DNA from: Auricularia sp. M13 | Taxonomy: Eukaryota > Basidiomycota > Agaricomycetes > Auriculariales > Auriculariaceae | Reading direction: 5' to 3' | NCBI GenBank assembly: GCA_037042915.1 | Contig: CM073200.1 | Span: 2,910,832 to 2,974,831, forward strand | DNA length: 64,000 nucleotides | In this document: piece after piece, positions 38,618 to 49,133 of the stretch | Position numbering within the stretch: position 1 is the stretch's first letter | How the letters are laid out: each line of letters opens with the position of its first letter | The notes under the pieces: generated by a model | The model's database searches: none | Told to the model about the DNA's origin: nothing | Seen by the model: the letters and a program-made list of their open reading frames with translations, nothing else | Translations under genes and position numbers: made by a program

Positions 38618-41600
38618 GGGGCGATGGGCGCGATGGGCCTGGTCTCTCTTTCGCACAGTGACACTCGAAGCTGGATCGGCTGATGGGCGGGCTCAGATAA
38701 CGCGATGCGCGGCCCACCAGAAGCTCCCTCACAAACGGCCGTCTTAGCCCTCCGGCGCAGAACTCAGAAGGTCCTGGTCAACGTCCGCTCGGTCTCTGAC
38801 TCCGCCCGTCGGCGCTGCCCGTCCGGGCATCGATCTTCACACTTCAACCTTCAGAGTCAGACTTCTCGCACCCCTTGATGACCACGCCGCCCGTCACAAA
38901 CTGAACACTGCAATGCCTTGTCTGCCGTGTCCCTACCGCCGGCCTGACATCATACTCGCCCAACATGTCAGGGATGTACCAATTCGAAGCTGTTTACACG
39001 GCACCGTTTCCTTCCTCCCAGGCACGCGCGCGCATTATCTGCTGCTTCGCGGCGGAATGTGCTCATCTGTAATTGCTCATTTTATCCATGGCCAGCTCCG
39101 AGCTCGCCATTTCTCGGGTCCGCAGCACGGGGGCCGCCCTGCCTCACTCGGCGGCGGCTCATTGCAGCCGCGAGGCGAGCGCATGCCCGTCCGGTCGCGG
39201 CTGCTAATCAGTGATTAGATCATGCTGCACATATCAACACATGATATGCATCACGACTCAACCTGCGCACTGACTGAAAGAGGAAATGAGCTGCGGGGCG
39301 ATCGCCGCTTTAAAAGCGCGTGCGACTCAGGGACCACGACGCAGTAGCGATGGAGGGAGGTAACGGTGTCGTTGTGCGCTTCGCCGTCGCGCTTGCTGTC
39401 AGTTGTGTGTGTGTGTCAGCGTCCGTCTGCTTGGCCGGATCAGCGCAAACGTCGGGTGCAAGAACGGACACGGATGTCCGTCCGTGTTTGTTACGTCCTG
39501 TTATTAGCTGTTAGATCCAGCGCCTCCCGCATGTTTGCTGTGCAGGCCGCAAGCGGAGCCGTCGACCCAATAGATTTCGAAGGGCCGCGCCGCCGCCGCC
39601 GCCGCCAGCGTTGCATGCGGCGACACGCTTGATACGCCGCAGCTGTGCATTGTCCGACGTCCGGCTCCCAGACGGTCTCTAACTGGATTTTCAAATGCTT
39701 GTGGGTCGTGCGGTGCCACGGGCGGCTTTGTCAGCACGGCCGCGAGCAATAGGAACCACCGGGGACATGACGGAACTTCGGGCCTGGGATGGACATGTGC
39801 GACGCAGTTTGGGAACGGGAAGAAGCCGCAATGTCCAAACTGAAGCCAGCTGGCAGAGAACGTCATGCTCGGGGCCGAAGAGCGGCGATACGAAGACAGC
39901 CAAGGCGCCCGGGCGATAGGCCCAAAAAACTCAGACCGCTGCTAAGCACGAACTCCGCAGTCGTGGCAAACGACCCTGACCGAGGACGAGTGAGTGGATG
40001 CTGGAACGCGTGATGTGGCAAGCTGTCTAGCGATGTCCCAAGGTCCAGTGAATACCTAGCATCCCGGAAATGTCACGTGAACAAGAACGTCCGCGAAATG
40101 GGCTGGAGCAGTAGCGTCAAGGGAGGTCCTTCCCTGTCAGCCAGCACGAGATCTCTGTAAGCCTCTGCCTGGCACTAAAGCTGTCGCTGCCGCCAAGACG
40201 AGTCCGAGGGATAGCTTCCACGAGCCTTTCGCCGCGAAGCCATCCCTCGAGCGCCCAGCTGCAACGTGCCCAAGTTTGCCTGATGACTCAAGCGTGTGAA
40301 TCCTATTGATACCGTGGGCTGGAGGCAGGAGACCTTCGACGATCCCTAGGACGTAGCAAGACGGTGGGAGCAGCAGGGAATGTGAGCGAGACGTCTTGCC
40401 AGCCTAAGCGAAAGAACAACAGCGACCGACGGCTGGAGAGAGGCGGGCCCTCAGCGGTCGGACGTCCGGGAGAAACAGCAGGTTGCATTGAGCCAGCCAC
40501 GCCTCAGAGTCCTAGCCGCCGTGCCAGGAGCATCGTCCGGCTGCTCCTGAAGCAGCGGCCAGCCCTGATGCGTGGGAGCGCGGACAGCCACAGCAGGTGA
40601 GTAGTCGACAGTGACAGGGCTTCCCAGCCAAGGCGGGCAGCATCTGGATGGCGCAGCAGACCCCAAATCAATGTAGGCCTGTATTCCCGACGAGCTGGAG
40701 ACGCCGCCCATGCCTGGCGTGTGAGAACTGTGAGCGCGGCCGCACGGTGACCGGCGCGGCGATGCTTCTATTGCGGCCTGGGCGAAGGCGTCCACCATTT
40801 CGCTAGAGAAATAGCCAGATCAGTCTCACTGTCCAGCGCCCAGATGGCAAGTTCTCGCACCAGCGCCCTCCGCCACAAAAGCCAGTGCGGCAACAGGCAT
40901 CTGATCCCGCGCGCGTGACCATGACGCAGTGCGGCGCAGAGACAGCGCGGACGGTCTGTGGGATGCAGTAGCAGCGTTGGAGGGGGGTGGGGGACGAGAG
41001 TTCAGAAGGACCTGTAAATGAAGTGCCAGGTCATATAGAGAACAAAGAGAGCGCAAGCAGCCACCGGATCGCCGACCGGATGGCAACGAGCCGGCCATGC
41101 GAGGCGAGAATCCTCCCAAGCCGCGTGCTCGCGAACCTTACGTAGCTCGTCCCTGGCAGCACGCGCGTCGCGTTGTGTCCCTGCAGTCCCGGGGAAGTGT
41201 TTCCTGGCTGGATGGGGAAGGTGGGGGAAGGGAAGAAAGTGCCGCTCGATGGGAGCCCGAGATACTTGTACCTTCTGCGGAAGCTGCAGCTTCGGAAATA
41301 GATCGCATCTCATGGAGAACCGTGCAACGTGAAAGAACGTCAGTACGTTCCATAGAGACGATGCGCTAGAACACGTTGCGCTCATGCTCCGCCGCCGCGC
41401 CCCCAAACAATACCGCGCGCCCCCAGCCCCGCCGCAGCTCTGAGATACTGACCCTGAGGCTGGTAAATACCGTTGCGCCGTCCCAGACGGCTCGCAGACG
41501 CGCTAAACACCGAGCTGGGAATTGTGTACAAGACATTGTGCCCTCGGTGCCTTTCCGAAACGGGATGGGGCTTCGAGAACAATAAGTCAGCACAGCTTTT

Positions 41601-42529
41601 CACATGCCACAGACCGTCTTGGGAGTCCAATGGGCTTTCGGCGTCGTCCTACGTCGCCATATGGAAGGATCTTGTGCTCGGATTTGCTATCAGAACGCGG
41701 CTAGTGAATGCGTTCAGGCTGCGATTGCATGTACCCCGAAATGACACCTAGCGCGCCACACCGCGTGCTCGTAGGGACCCGACGGTACTCCAGGGCCGTG
41801 TTTCGTCCGTTCGAAATGGAGAAGAATGTCCTGGTATGAATTGTAGACCCATCGGGAACGCGGCAACGGCCCTTGCCCGCGACTCTTCCGCCCGCCATGG
41901 CCGGAGATGGCTTCAGTAGAACGGAGCTCCGACCGTCAGCGCCGGCGTGGGGACGGTGAGTGGCCGCGTATGTCGCAGAGAACTCCAGCGATGCCTCGGC
42001 TCCGTAATGTTATCGGTGACAACGATCAGAGGAATTCGCATTCCACACTCTACTTTGGGTTTGAGAGATTGACGAGAAGGCCAGTCGCAAGGTTCGCCAT
42101 CATCAAATCGTGTTCATCTCACCCACAAGCCCGCAATGCTTGAGAGCCTGTGCTGGGAGCGTAGATGAGAGCCAGATCCTGATGCCCACAGCGTTGCCCA
42201 GTAGATGATAGCCTGTACACGACCGGTAAGCTGCCGCGCGGGCAAGTACAGCACACACACCGGCAACAGTCCATAGTGCCTCCTTCCTCCCTTCTGGTGC
42301 GCCAGTCATCGGTCGCCGACACATAGACTTGGACGAGCCTTGTGAAGACGCATCGTTCATCCGGAATAATAACAGCAGGCTCCCTTCTGCCAGGATGTCT
42401 CGACAGCGTGTCGAGGCCAAGTACTGACCGACAAAATAATTAGCACGTAGTACATACAGCTCGTTTCTGAACGTACACATTATGCAATGTGATCCGCAAA
42501 GCAGAATGCGGTCCGCAGCGTGAGAGGGG
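38618..42529. other. 3.9-kb gene-poor stretch
   Basis: I found no recognisable gene. Minor features: a TTTAAAAG box at about 39310 before a short frame (ATG 39350) beginning with a hydrophobic, signal-like stretch; (TG)n at about 39403; (CGC)n at about 39585-39605; and a 115-codon minus frame at 40451-40798 without homology I can name. It may contain the PDXK promoter on the left, and on the right the 3' end of the kinase-like gene. Confidence 0.4.
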
Positions 42530-43130
42530 TTATCCCAGAAGCTTCCTCATTTTTCTCAACTCATCGCAGCGGTCGAGACCCGGACACCGATGTTGAAGTT
42601 CTGCATACCCGAAATCCACCAAACGTAGCACGCCGTCCGGTCCGCGGACGACGTTACGCGGCTCGAGGTCGCGATGCGCGATGTGCGCCTCGTGCAGTTT
42701 CGTGATCATCGACCACAGACTCGAGCTGCAAATGTGTCAATGCTCGACGCCGAATGACGCCCTGGTTCCCGAAACCGTACCGATCAGCAAGGGGTAGCTT
42801 GTCCAGGCCGCAAGACAGACTCGAACCCCCGTATTCTAGGAGAAGGATGTCGAATCGTTTGCCGCGGAACCGACCGAAGACCCTGGGTGCAACGTCGCCG
42901 CAGCGCTCGCGGACAGTCCGGATGGCCCGATACTCGCGGTCGAAGAACTCGTTGGGGGGTTTGAAGAGCTTAGCCACGTACAACGCGGCGTCTGGCCCTT
43001 CAAGTAGGAAGGTCTGCGCGTCGGGGCCCTGGTGAAGAAGCTGGCGCAGCCGAAGCCTCATCGCGCCAGACGCGTCAGACCACAGCGGTGATGACGACGC
43101 TGGAAGCGTTGACTGTGACTGGCGGGCCAT
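42530..43130 (-). CDS. short protein kinase-like protein
   Basis: Two exons (42530-42725, 42781-43130) give 181 residues. The N-lobe has a lysine in LYVAKLFKPP and a glutamate in DREYRAIRTV; the C-lobe has a catalytic HRDLEPRNVV loop and a metal-binding VDFGYAEL. The polypeptide ends soon after with CDELRKMRKLLG, so it lacks most of a normal C-lobe, as in a family of mini-kinases of basidiomycetes related to APH/RIO-like proteins. Catalytic residues are kept, so activity is possible; substrate unknown. The intron lies before SSLWSMITKLHEAH. Start is ATG 43130; another frame start 17 codons upstream exists. Confidence 0.82.
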
Positions 43131-43189
43131 AATAATAAAGCTCTTCGAATGTATGAGTAAAGCGGCACGAAAGCGAAGCATATTTTTAC

Positions 43190-44321
43190 CCCAGGGATTC
43201 CAGCAGGCCTTCTTGCTATCTTGCGTCGTGAGACCATCGAGTCAGAACTCCCGGCCGCGCTCTCTGGATCATACGTTGCGTTACTGACCTCGTCATCCAC
43301 CGCGTCTTTATCCTGATTCACAAAAGACGAGATTTCCTCATCATCAGCAACAACCTCGTCAGAAACAGGTATCTTGCCTGCGTCGCGCGCAGCTGTAATT
43401 TTGACGTCAGGCAAGCAGAGCGCGAGCATGACAGCCAGAATTGGAACAGGTTTCCTTTGATCGTCGGACGCGAGAGAGAAGCAACTATGCATCTTGGACA
43501 CGCGTAGGCAGTTCTCCGGCGAGCGGTCTCCATGAGGTCCCACCCAATCCTCTGCAGGGCGCGATATCAATGCCAATAAAACGACCATAGCACGATGCCT
43601 ACCTTTCTCTACAAAGATTACATAGTGAACTCCGTAGATTATCGCGACTCGCTCGGTGGCTTCGCTCATCTGTAGATAAATCTGACAGACTCTTCAGACC
43701 ATGCGACGGGACGGCACGAGCAGATTTGCTGACGTTGAACAAGATGCTTTCTGCGCCGCCGGGATAGTAGCGAATGGAGTAGCGGTGGGGCGTCTCACAA
43801 AGGTCCTGCTCGAATTCGCGCAACACCGAGGGCGCCTTCCTCTCCACAGCCGTTGATCTCAGCTTGTCGTGCGAGACCGCCATATTGGACATCATACCGT
43901 CACCTTGGACGGAGTAGACCATAGGGGCGTCGAGCACCACACACTGATGGCCGGGGGCGAGATACGCGACGCACGGCCGGACTACGGCAGCCAGCAAGTC
44001 CAGCATTGTCCTCGTCTTGCCCTCGCTCTGAATTGGGCAGTCACACTCGCGCTCAAAGGCGGAAATGGCGTCCAGTACGGATGGGGGCAGGGGGTCATCG
44101 AGTTTGTCGCCGACATGGGCCTCGAGAGCGGTGATGGCACGACGCCAGAAGGGGTCGTCGGGGGCGGAGTCTGGGGCAGACAGTCTCAACGCTTCTAGAG
44201 GGTCTGGGCGGTCTATGCAACGGTAGCTGGCCGTGGTTTGCTGCGTAGACAGGTCCATGGGAGGAGTGGGCGTCACATAGTTCAAGAGACCCCTAAACGT
44301 GGTCGGTCTGTTTTGCGCCAT
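43190..44321 (-). CDS. unknown fungal protein
   Basis: A single frame from ATG 44321 runs to about 43690 and contains TMLDLLAAVVRPCVAYLAPG and HRYSIRYYPGGAESILFNVS; at least three further exons on the same strand (about 43613-43680, 43310-43559, and 43200-43292) keep an open frame with an acidic SDEVVADDEEISSF segment. The 3' end is unresolved. I recognise no domain; the charged, low-complexity C-terminal part suggests disorder. It is immediately upstream of the kinase-like gene on the same strand, and the two could be functionally paired, but nothing proves it. Confidence 0.5.
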
Positions 44322-44631
44322 GGTGGTTGAGAGCGATGTGGCGGAGTTTAAGATTTAAGTCTACTTCGAAATCTTCCACTTGCAGTACTTGAGCGCAGCT
44401 GTGCTGTCATGCGCGCAGGTGAACGTACTACACGAAGCGCAACTTGGCGCTCAAAGGAAGAGGCGGCGAACGCGATTGCCACTGAGGGTCGGACACGAGT
44501 GAGCCGTCAGTTCGCGAACCCTCGCGTCTTGCAGCCCGCACGAACAGACCAGCATCACACATCTATTAGCTACACAACGCAGGAGCACAGCGCAAAGAAT
44601 GTCCCGGGCCACAGGGAAACGTACAAGTGGG

Positions 44632-45080
44632 TCACTTGGCAGACATGGTGTACATGGAGGTGTCGAGTATCGCCTTGCCGCAGATCGCGCAGAGTCCTTT
44701 CTTGTACGCGCATCCTGTAGCCGGTACACGCATTAGTGCTACCGAAATATTTCAAACGGTTGACACGGAGAGGGCGTACCGTGACAGTATCTGGCGTCGT
44801 TCTGCGTGACCGTCTGCTTGCAGTCTTTGCATTTCCGCGCGTAAGGCTGCAAGCCAAAGCCATTGAGTTGGGAGTCAAGAGGAGGGTTATCAGGCAAAGA
44901 CTGACCTTGAACTTGGGCTTTGCGAGCTTGTTCTCGCCCACTTTGCGCGTGCTGCTCGACGACGCGGTGAACGGGTCGGGCGCCGCGACCTTGGACAGTT
45001 TCTGCGCGGATATATGAGCTGAGTCGAGGCGCAGGGACGCGAAGACAGGTGCTTGCCTTGGTGCACTTCTGGCAGACCAT
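44632..45080 (-). CDS. CRIPT: CRIPT family cysteine-rich protein
   Basis: Four exons (44632-44714, 44780-44846, 44906-45001, 45057-45080) give 89 residues. All cysteine pairs of the family are visible: MVCQKCTKKLSKV, RKCKDCKQTV, ARYCHGCAYKKGLCAICGK and the LDTS end. Known: first described as a PDZ-binding protein in animals and later seen as a component of the human minor spliceosome; it is conserved in fungi, where the role is less clear. The first intron (45002-45056) starts with GC, AAG/GCAAGC, a good GC-AG donor; without it the frame fails after eight codons. It is convergent with nothing; the Zn2Cys6 gene starts 735 bp upstream in the other direction. Confidence 0.95.
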
Positions 45081-45814
45081 GACGCTACAGCAGGTGCGAG
45101 GTGGTGGACAGAGCCAAGAGGCGCCGCCGGTTCGGCGGCTTCCGATCCGAGTCCGCAAGGTCCGAGGAAATTGACAATGGCGTTCAGTGACAGTCTGACG
45201 CTGGGAGAATGCAGTGACTTTTGACAGCAGTGCAGTCAGAATTGCAATATGGAATTTTTTAGTATGGCTATGGACAATTCAACGGCTTCTTCGCGGTTAC
45301 ATGAAACCCTTCAATTCTCTCAGTCAAAAGACAGTAATATACAGAAGTAACTGGTCATTGAACACTGGACGCACACAATGTCAAATCATCTCTGATTGAA
45401 TCGTGGATGAGGGAACATGCTCTGCCGCGATTGACAAGCCGGAGGCTAGAACGCTGGAACGACGAGGAGCAGGTCAATCGAAACGACAAACCAGGACTCA
45501 GACGGAGCCCAGAAGCCTTGCAGAATGGTCAGTGTACAATATGAGAGCCGTACTTGGGGCTGGCTGGAGCCCAGAGGCATTGGGACTTGTGCGGGTACGG
45601 TCTTGCCCGGTGGAAGGGCGCGGCAGTCAGCGAGCTCGCGGGGAAAACCGACCTCCCCTTGATGGAGCCCGCCCGCGGCCGTCGCAGTGTGCTCGCCGAT
45701 GGAGACGATGAGCTCTGTTGCGCAGTGTGGGGCGGCGGGTGTCGAAGGGCCGCTGACGAGGCCGCGTGACGGGGCGTGACTGCGTGACCAACACTCTTTC
45801 TTCCCCCCAGCCCG
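45081..45814. promoter_or_regulatory. intergenic region between CRIPT and Zn2Cys6 gene
   Basis: Divergent promoter region. 45230-45420 is AT rich without coding signal. A CCCCCCAG acceptor-like site just before the ATG at 45815 suggests a 5' UTR intron of the Zn2Cys6 gene. Confidence 0.4.
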
Positions 45815-46858
45815 ATGTCGCAGCACAGCGCCAGCCCGCCCGCCGCCGAGCACAGCGCGCACGAGGACGAGGGCGGCGCCGCCATCGCGATCCCCGACGG
45901 CGCCGTGCCCGTGCACCCGATGATGGCGGCGCCGCTGGGCCAGGAGTACCCGCAGCGCAAGCGCGTCCGGCTCGCGTGCTCCAACTGCCACCGCGGCAAG
46001 ATCAAGTGCGACGGCGAGCGGCCCTGCGACCGCTGCCTCAAGAAGGGCCTCGCGCCCGAGGAGTGCATCGACTTCCAGCGCAAGCGCACCGCCTGCACCT
46101 CCTGCCGCGCCGTCAAGATGAAGTGCGACGGCAACAGGCCCTGCAAGCGCTGCGTCAAGAAGGGCAAGGGCGAGGAGTGCACTGACGTCGACCTGCCTGG
46201 CGTCCGCCCCCGCAGAGAGCACAGGCTCAAGCACAACGGTGAGCAGAAATTATTTTATTTTATATAATGTCTCACCCCGTTCCCGCAGACGGCAGCGTCG
46301 ACGACGAGCACCGCCCGGTCCCTTACAACTACGAGGCCGCCGCTGCTGCCGCCGTCGCCGGCTACTACTACGGCGCCCCGCCGCCCTGGGCGTACCATCC
46401 GCACCACCCTGCAGGTAGGCGCCTGCAGCCCGGTGCTCGTCATGTCCTGTCTCACCTCATTTCCTACAGAAGGAGCCCAATGGCATCCGTACATGTACCC
46501 GTATCCCCAACCGCCCCCGGGCGGCGAGGAGGACGGCCGCCGCGGCGAATACACGGCGCCGCTGCGCTCGTCCTACCCAGACATGCCTGTCGACCCCGCG
46601 CTCGATCCCGAGCTCATCCGCCAGGCGCAGCAGTCCGGCCAGGCGCCCAACATGCCCGCCGGGGCGACAGAGGGCTGGAACAGCATCCTGCGCACTGCCC
46701 AGGCGAACGGCTTCTACAACCAGAACGGCGAGGGCGAGGGCGAAGACGGCGAGGGTGCTGGCGAGGGCGAAGGTGAAGGCGAAGGCGAGGGTGAAGGCGA
46801 CGGCGAGGGTGCCGGCGACGCCGAGGTCAAAGACGAAGAAGACAACGACGAGGAATAA
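45815..46858 (+). CDS. transcription factor with two Zn2Cys6 clusters
   Basis: Three exons (45815-46238, 46289-46414, 46470-46858) give 312 residues. Two complete binuclear zinc clusters stand in tandem: CSNCHRGKIKCDGERPCDRC plus a final Cys, then CTSCRAVKMKCDGNRPCKRC plus a final Cys, separated by only nine residues. A Tyr/Pro-rich stretch (GYYYGAPPPWAYHPHHP) and a C-terminal run of Gly-Glu repeats ending DEEDNDEE follow. Family members bind CGG-type DNA sites in the nucleus. There is no fungal-specific middle homology region. The long antisense frame over exon 1 is a GC-content artefact. Confidence 0.92.
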
Positions 46859-47470
46859 ACGTCGCCGTTCTAAATGCACTCCGTTCCCTCTGACGCTTTC
46901 TCTGTACATTAGCGCCCCTCCTGGTCTACTGCTGTCTCCTCCCTCTTGATCATGACTTTGGTTTCTTCTTTGTGGTCGTGGCCAATATAATCGCGTGCGC
47001 CCGCTCGCGCGGGTTCATAGTAAACGTCGTGTGCTTCTGCATGCTTACGGGTTTGTCGGGACAGTGCTGAATTGTTCAGGACCCGGGCTGCCACCGCATC
47101 GCCTCGAGCAAGGCAACTGTTCCCTAGGCTGCACGTGGGTTTTTTAATAAGGATGCGGAGGCTGTCGACGTCACGGAGGGCGCTGTCCCGTGGGTGCAGT
47201 TGAGCTTGTTGTCAGCTGGCAGCGATTCAGTGGACGGGCAGCGAAGTGATATGCAAATTTTTAACCTAAGAGAAACAGTTTGAGCGGGAGAAGGCTGGCA
47301 AGTGCTTGCGAACCGGAGTCCGACTCTTTGGCATTTGTTCGATGTTGTTAAAAGTTGTTTGGGCGCGCGTTGCCAAGCTTCGACTCAGTTCATGTCAGCA
47401 ATGCGGCGGGCCTCGAGCTGCCCACTCCCTCATTCAGCCTTGCACCCACACGGGCTTCAAGCAAACTGGC
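46859..47470. other. intergenic, no gene seen
   Basis: 3' region of the Zn2Cys6 gene and upstream region of the kinase pseudogene; no motifs found. Confidence 0.4.
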
Positions 47471-48885
47471 ATGTCCGACGGCGACAGCTTCTGTTACTCC
47501 TCGTATGAAACGACGGAGGACATGTTGCGCTACGTTCCAGTGGGCTCTCACCACATCATCGTGGGCGACATCCTGCGGGCCCTCTCAGAGCCGGCGGTCC
47601 TGGCTATCGAATCATGCACAAGCTGGGCTGGGCGCGTTTGCGACTGTGTGGCTTGCCCAGCACACCGAGGCGCAGGCGTTCGTGGCCGTCAAGGTTGTCG
47701 TGTCCGAGGTTGTGTCGCCCAACCAAGCCGCTATGCTCGAGGCCGTCGCGAAGTCTGTGCCTGGAGAGACTCGGAGACAACAGACGAATGTCGTGACACT
47801 GCTGAACTCGTGGACATTTTGGACATTCCATGGCCCGAACGGCACGCACGCCGTGCTCGTCACTGAGGTCGCAGCTGCGCCCTCGACGTTCCGCTCCTCG
47901 CCGCGCTCGCCGCAGTGGAGGAAGACCGTCGCTCGTGGGCTTTTCCGCGCCGTCGAGCAGCTGCACAGTGCTGGCGCAGGTATCGTCCGCGGAGGTGCGA
48001 TGTGCGTTTTGACTGCAATGACAGAATTGTATTCAAGGAGAGGCTCAAGATCTGCACCTAGGGAACGTCGGTGTCGCCGTGCCCCACTGATCGCACAGCA
48101 GGATACCTGGGATGTCATGGTGGACCTCTCCCATCCAGAGGTCACCGTTGTCCTGCCCGCGTCGTCGAAGAAACAGACGCCTTCGCTTCCCGCGTACCTT
48201 ATCACGCCGTGCAAACTGCAATCTCGCCGCGGAGTACTACACCAAGATCAAGATCGAGGAGCCGCCACGCACTTTGATCTTTCGGCGCAGGTCTGCCCGC
48301 GTCCCTTTGCAGCGTTCAGTGTCGGTCCTTACTAATAGTTGTTCTTCGCAGCTCACGAGGTCGGAATGCCGCCCGCCAGTTTCCAATGTAGAGTGGACGT
48401 CTGCGTGCACGAAGTCGCATTCGCCTTCTCCCACGAGAACAAATCGAATCCCACGGTCGACCGCACAGCAGACATCTGGGCGCTAGGAGCATGCGTGCGT
48501 TCGCCGCCGACCCCTCACGAGCCCTGGTGTGACCCGCCTCTAAGTAGATATTCGAAATCTTCGCGGACTCGCCGCTCTTCAATATGGGATGTCCGTCCCT
48601 GACGCTGCCCCGCTTGCCTGGTACGTCCCCGAGCGCTGGATGGACTGCCAGAGCTTTCGGGAGCTCATGGCGCGACGCCGAGGAGCCGACGCGTCTCCCG
48701 AGGCTGCAGAAAAACTCTGGTCCGAAGAACGCAAGTTGATTTGGCTGCATTGTGTGGACGATGCAGATGCAGACGCGCTTCGTCAATTAGTGAGGAAGAT
48801 CCTGGTGCTCGACCCTGCAATGCGACCGTCTGCTGCAGACGTCGCTGGAGATCCGTGGTTCGCGGAAGCGCCTATAGTTTCCTGA
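47471..48885 (+). pseudogene. decayed SRPK-like protein kinase
   Basis: Pieces in all three frames assemble into an SRPK-type fungal kinase: HIIVGDILR, GYRIMHKLG, GAFATVWLAQH, FVAVKVVVSE, a degenerate catalytic loop reading DLHLGNVGVAVPH, then HENKSNPTVDRTADIWALGA and the C-terminal LVRKILVLDPAMRPSAADVA. Frame changes fall near 47590, at 47630 (loss of one G inside the glycine loop), at 48085 (loss of one C), at 48205 (a 7-base duplication TGCAAAC/TGCAATC) and near 48600. The canonical H-x-D of the loop is gone. Introns at about 48001-48044 and 48496-48547 remain visible. With this many lesions it cannot make a full kinase. Confidence 0.8.
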
Positions 48886-49133
48886 CAGAGCTGCTTAGCG
48901 AGCGCCTGCTGTAGTAAATCCATCCCTTCAGCATACAGTATGTACATTGCGTAATATACTCTGATCCAAGGAAAATGCAGCGGGTCTAGGATAGCTAGGT
49001 ACATTACAAACAGATGTGACAGATTACACTTTCGCAGAAAGATCCAGCGTCCAGTAACAGTGAGTGCGTGGTGGTACAGAAGAGATGCATGTGTGCTCAA
49101 ACATAACCAATTGCCGTCCAGAATGCGCAGTCT

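Noticed and set aside
39350-39514. Small secreted peptide gene (ATG 39350, hydrophobic start)
   Set aside because: Short, partly encoded by a TG-repeat, no splice or homology support.
45446-46234. 262-codon minus-strand frame over the Zn2Cys6 gene
   Set aside because: It is an antisense shadow of GC-rich exon 1, rich in Ala/Val/Leu without motif; the plus strand has two zinc clusters and phased introns.
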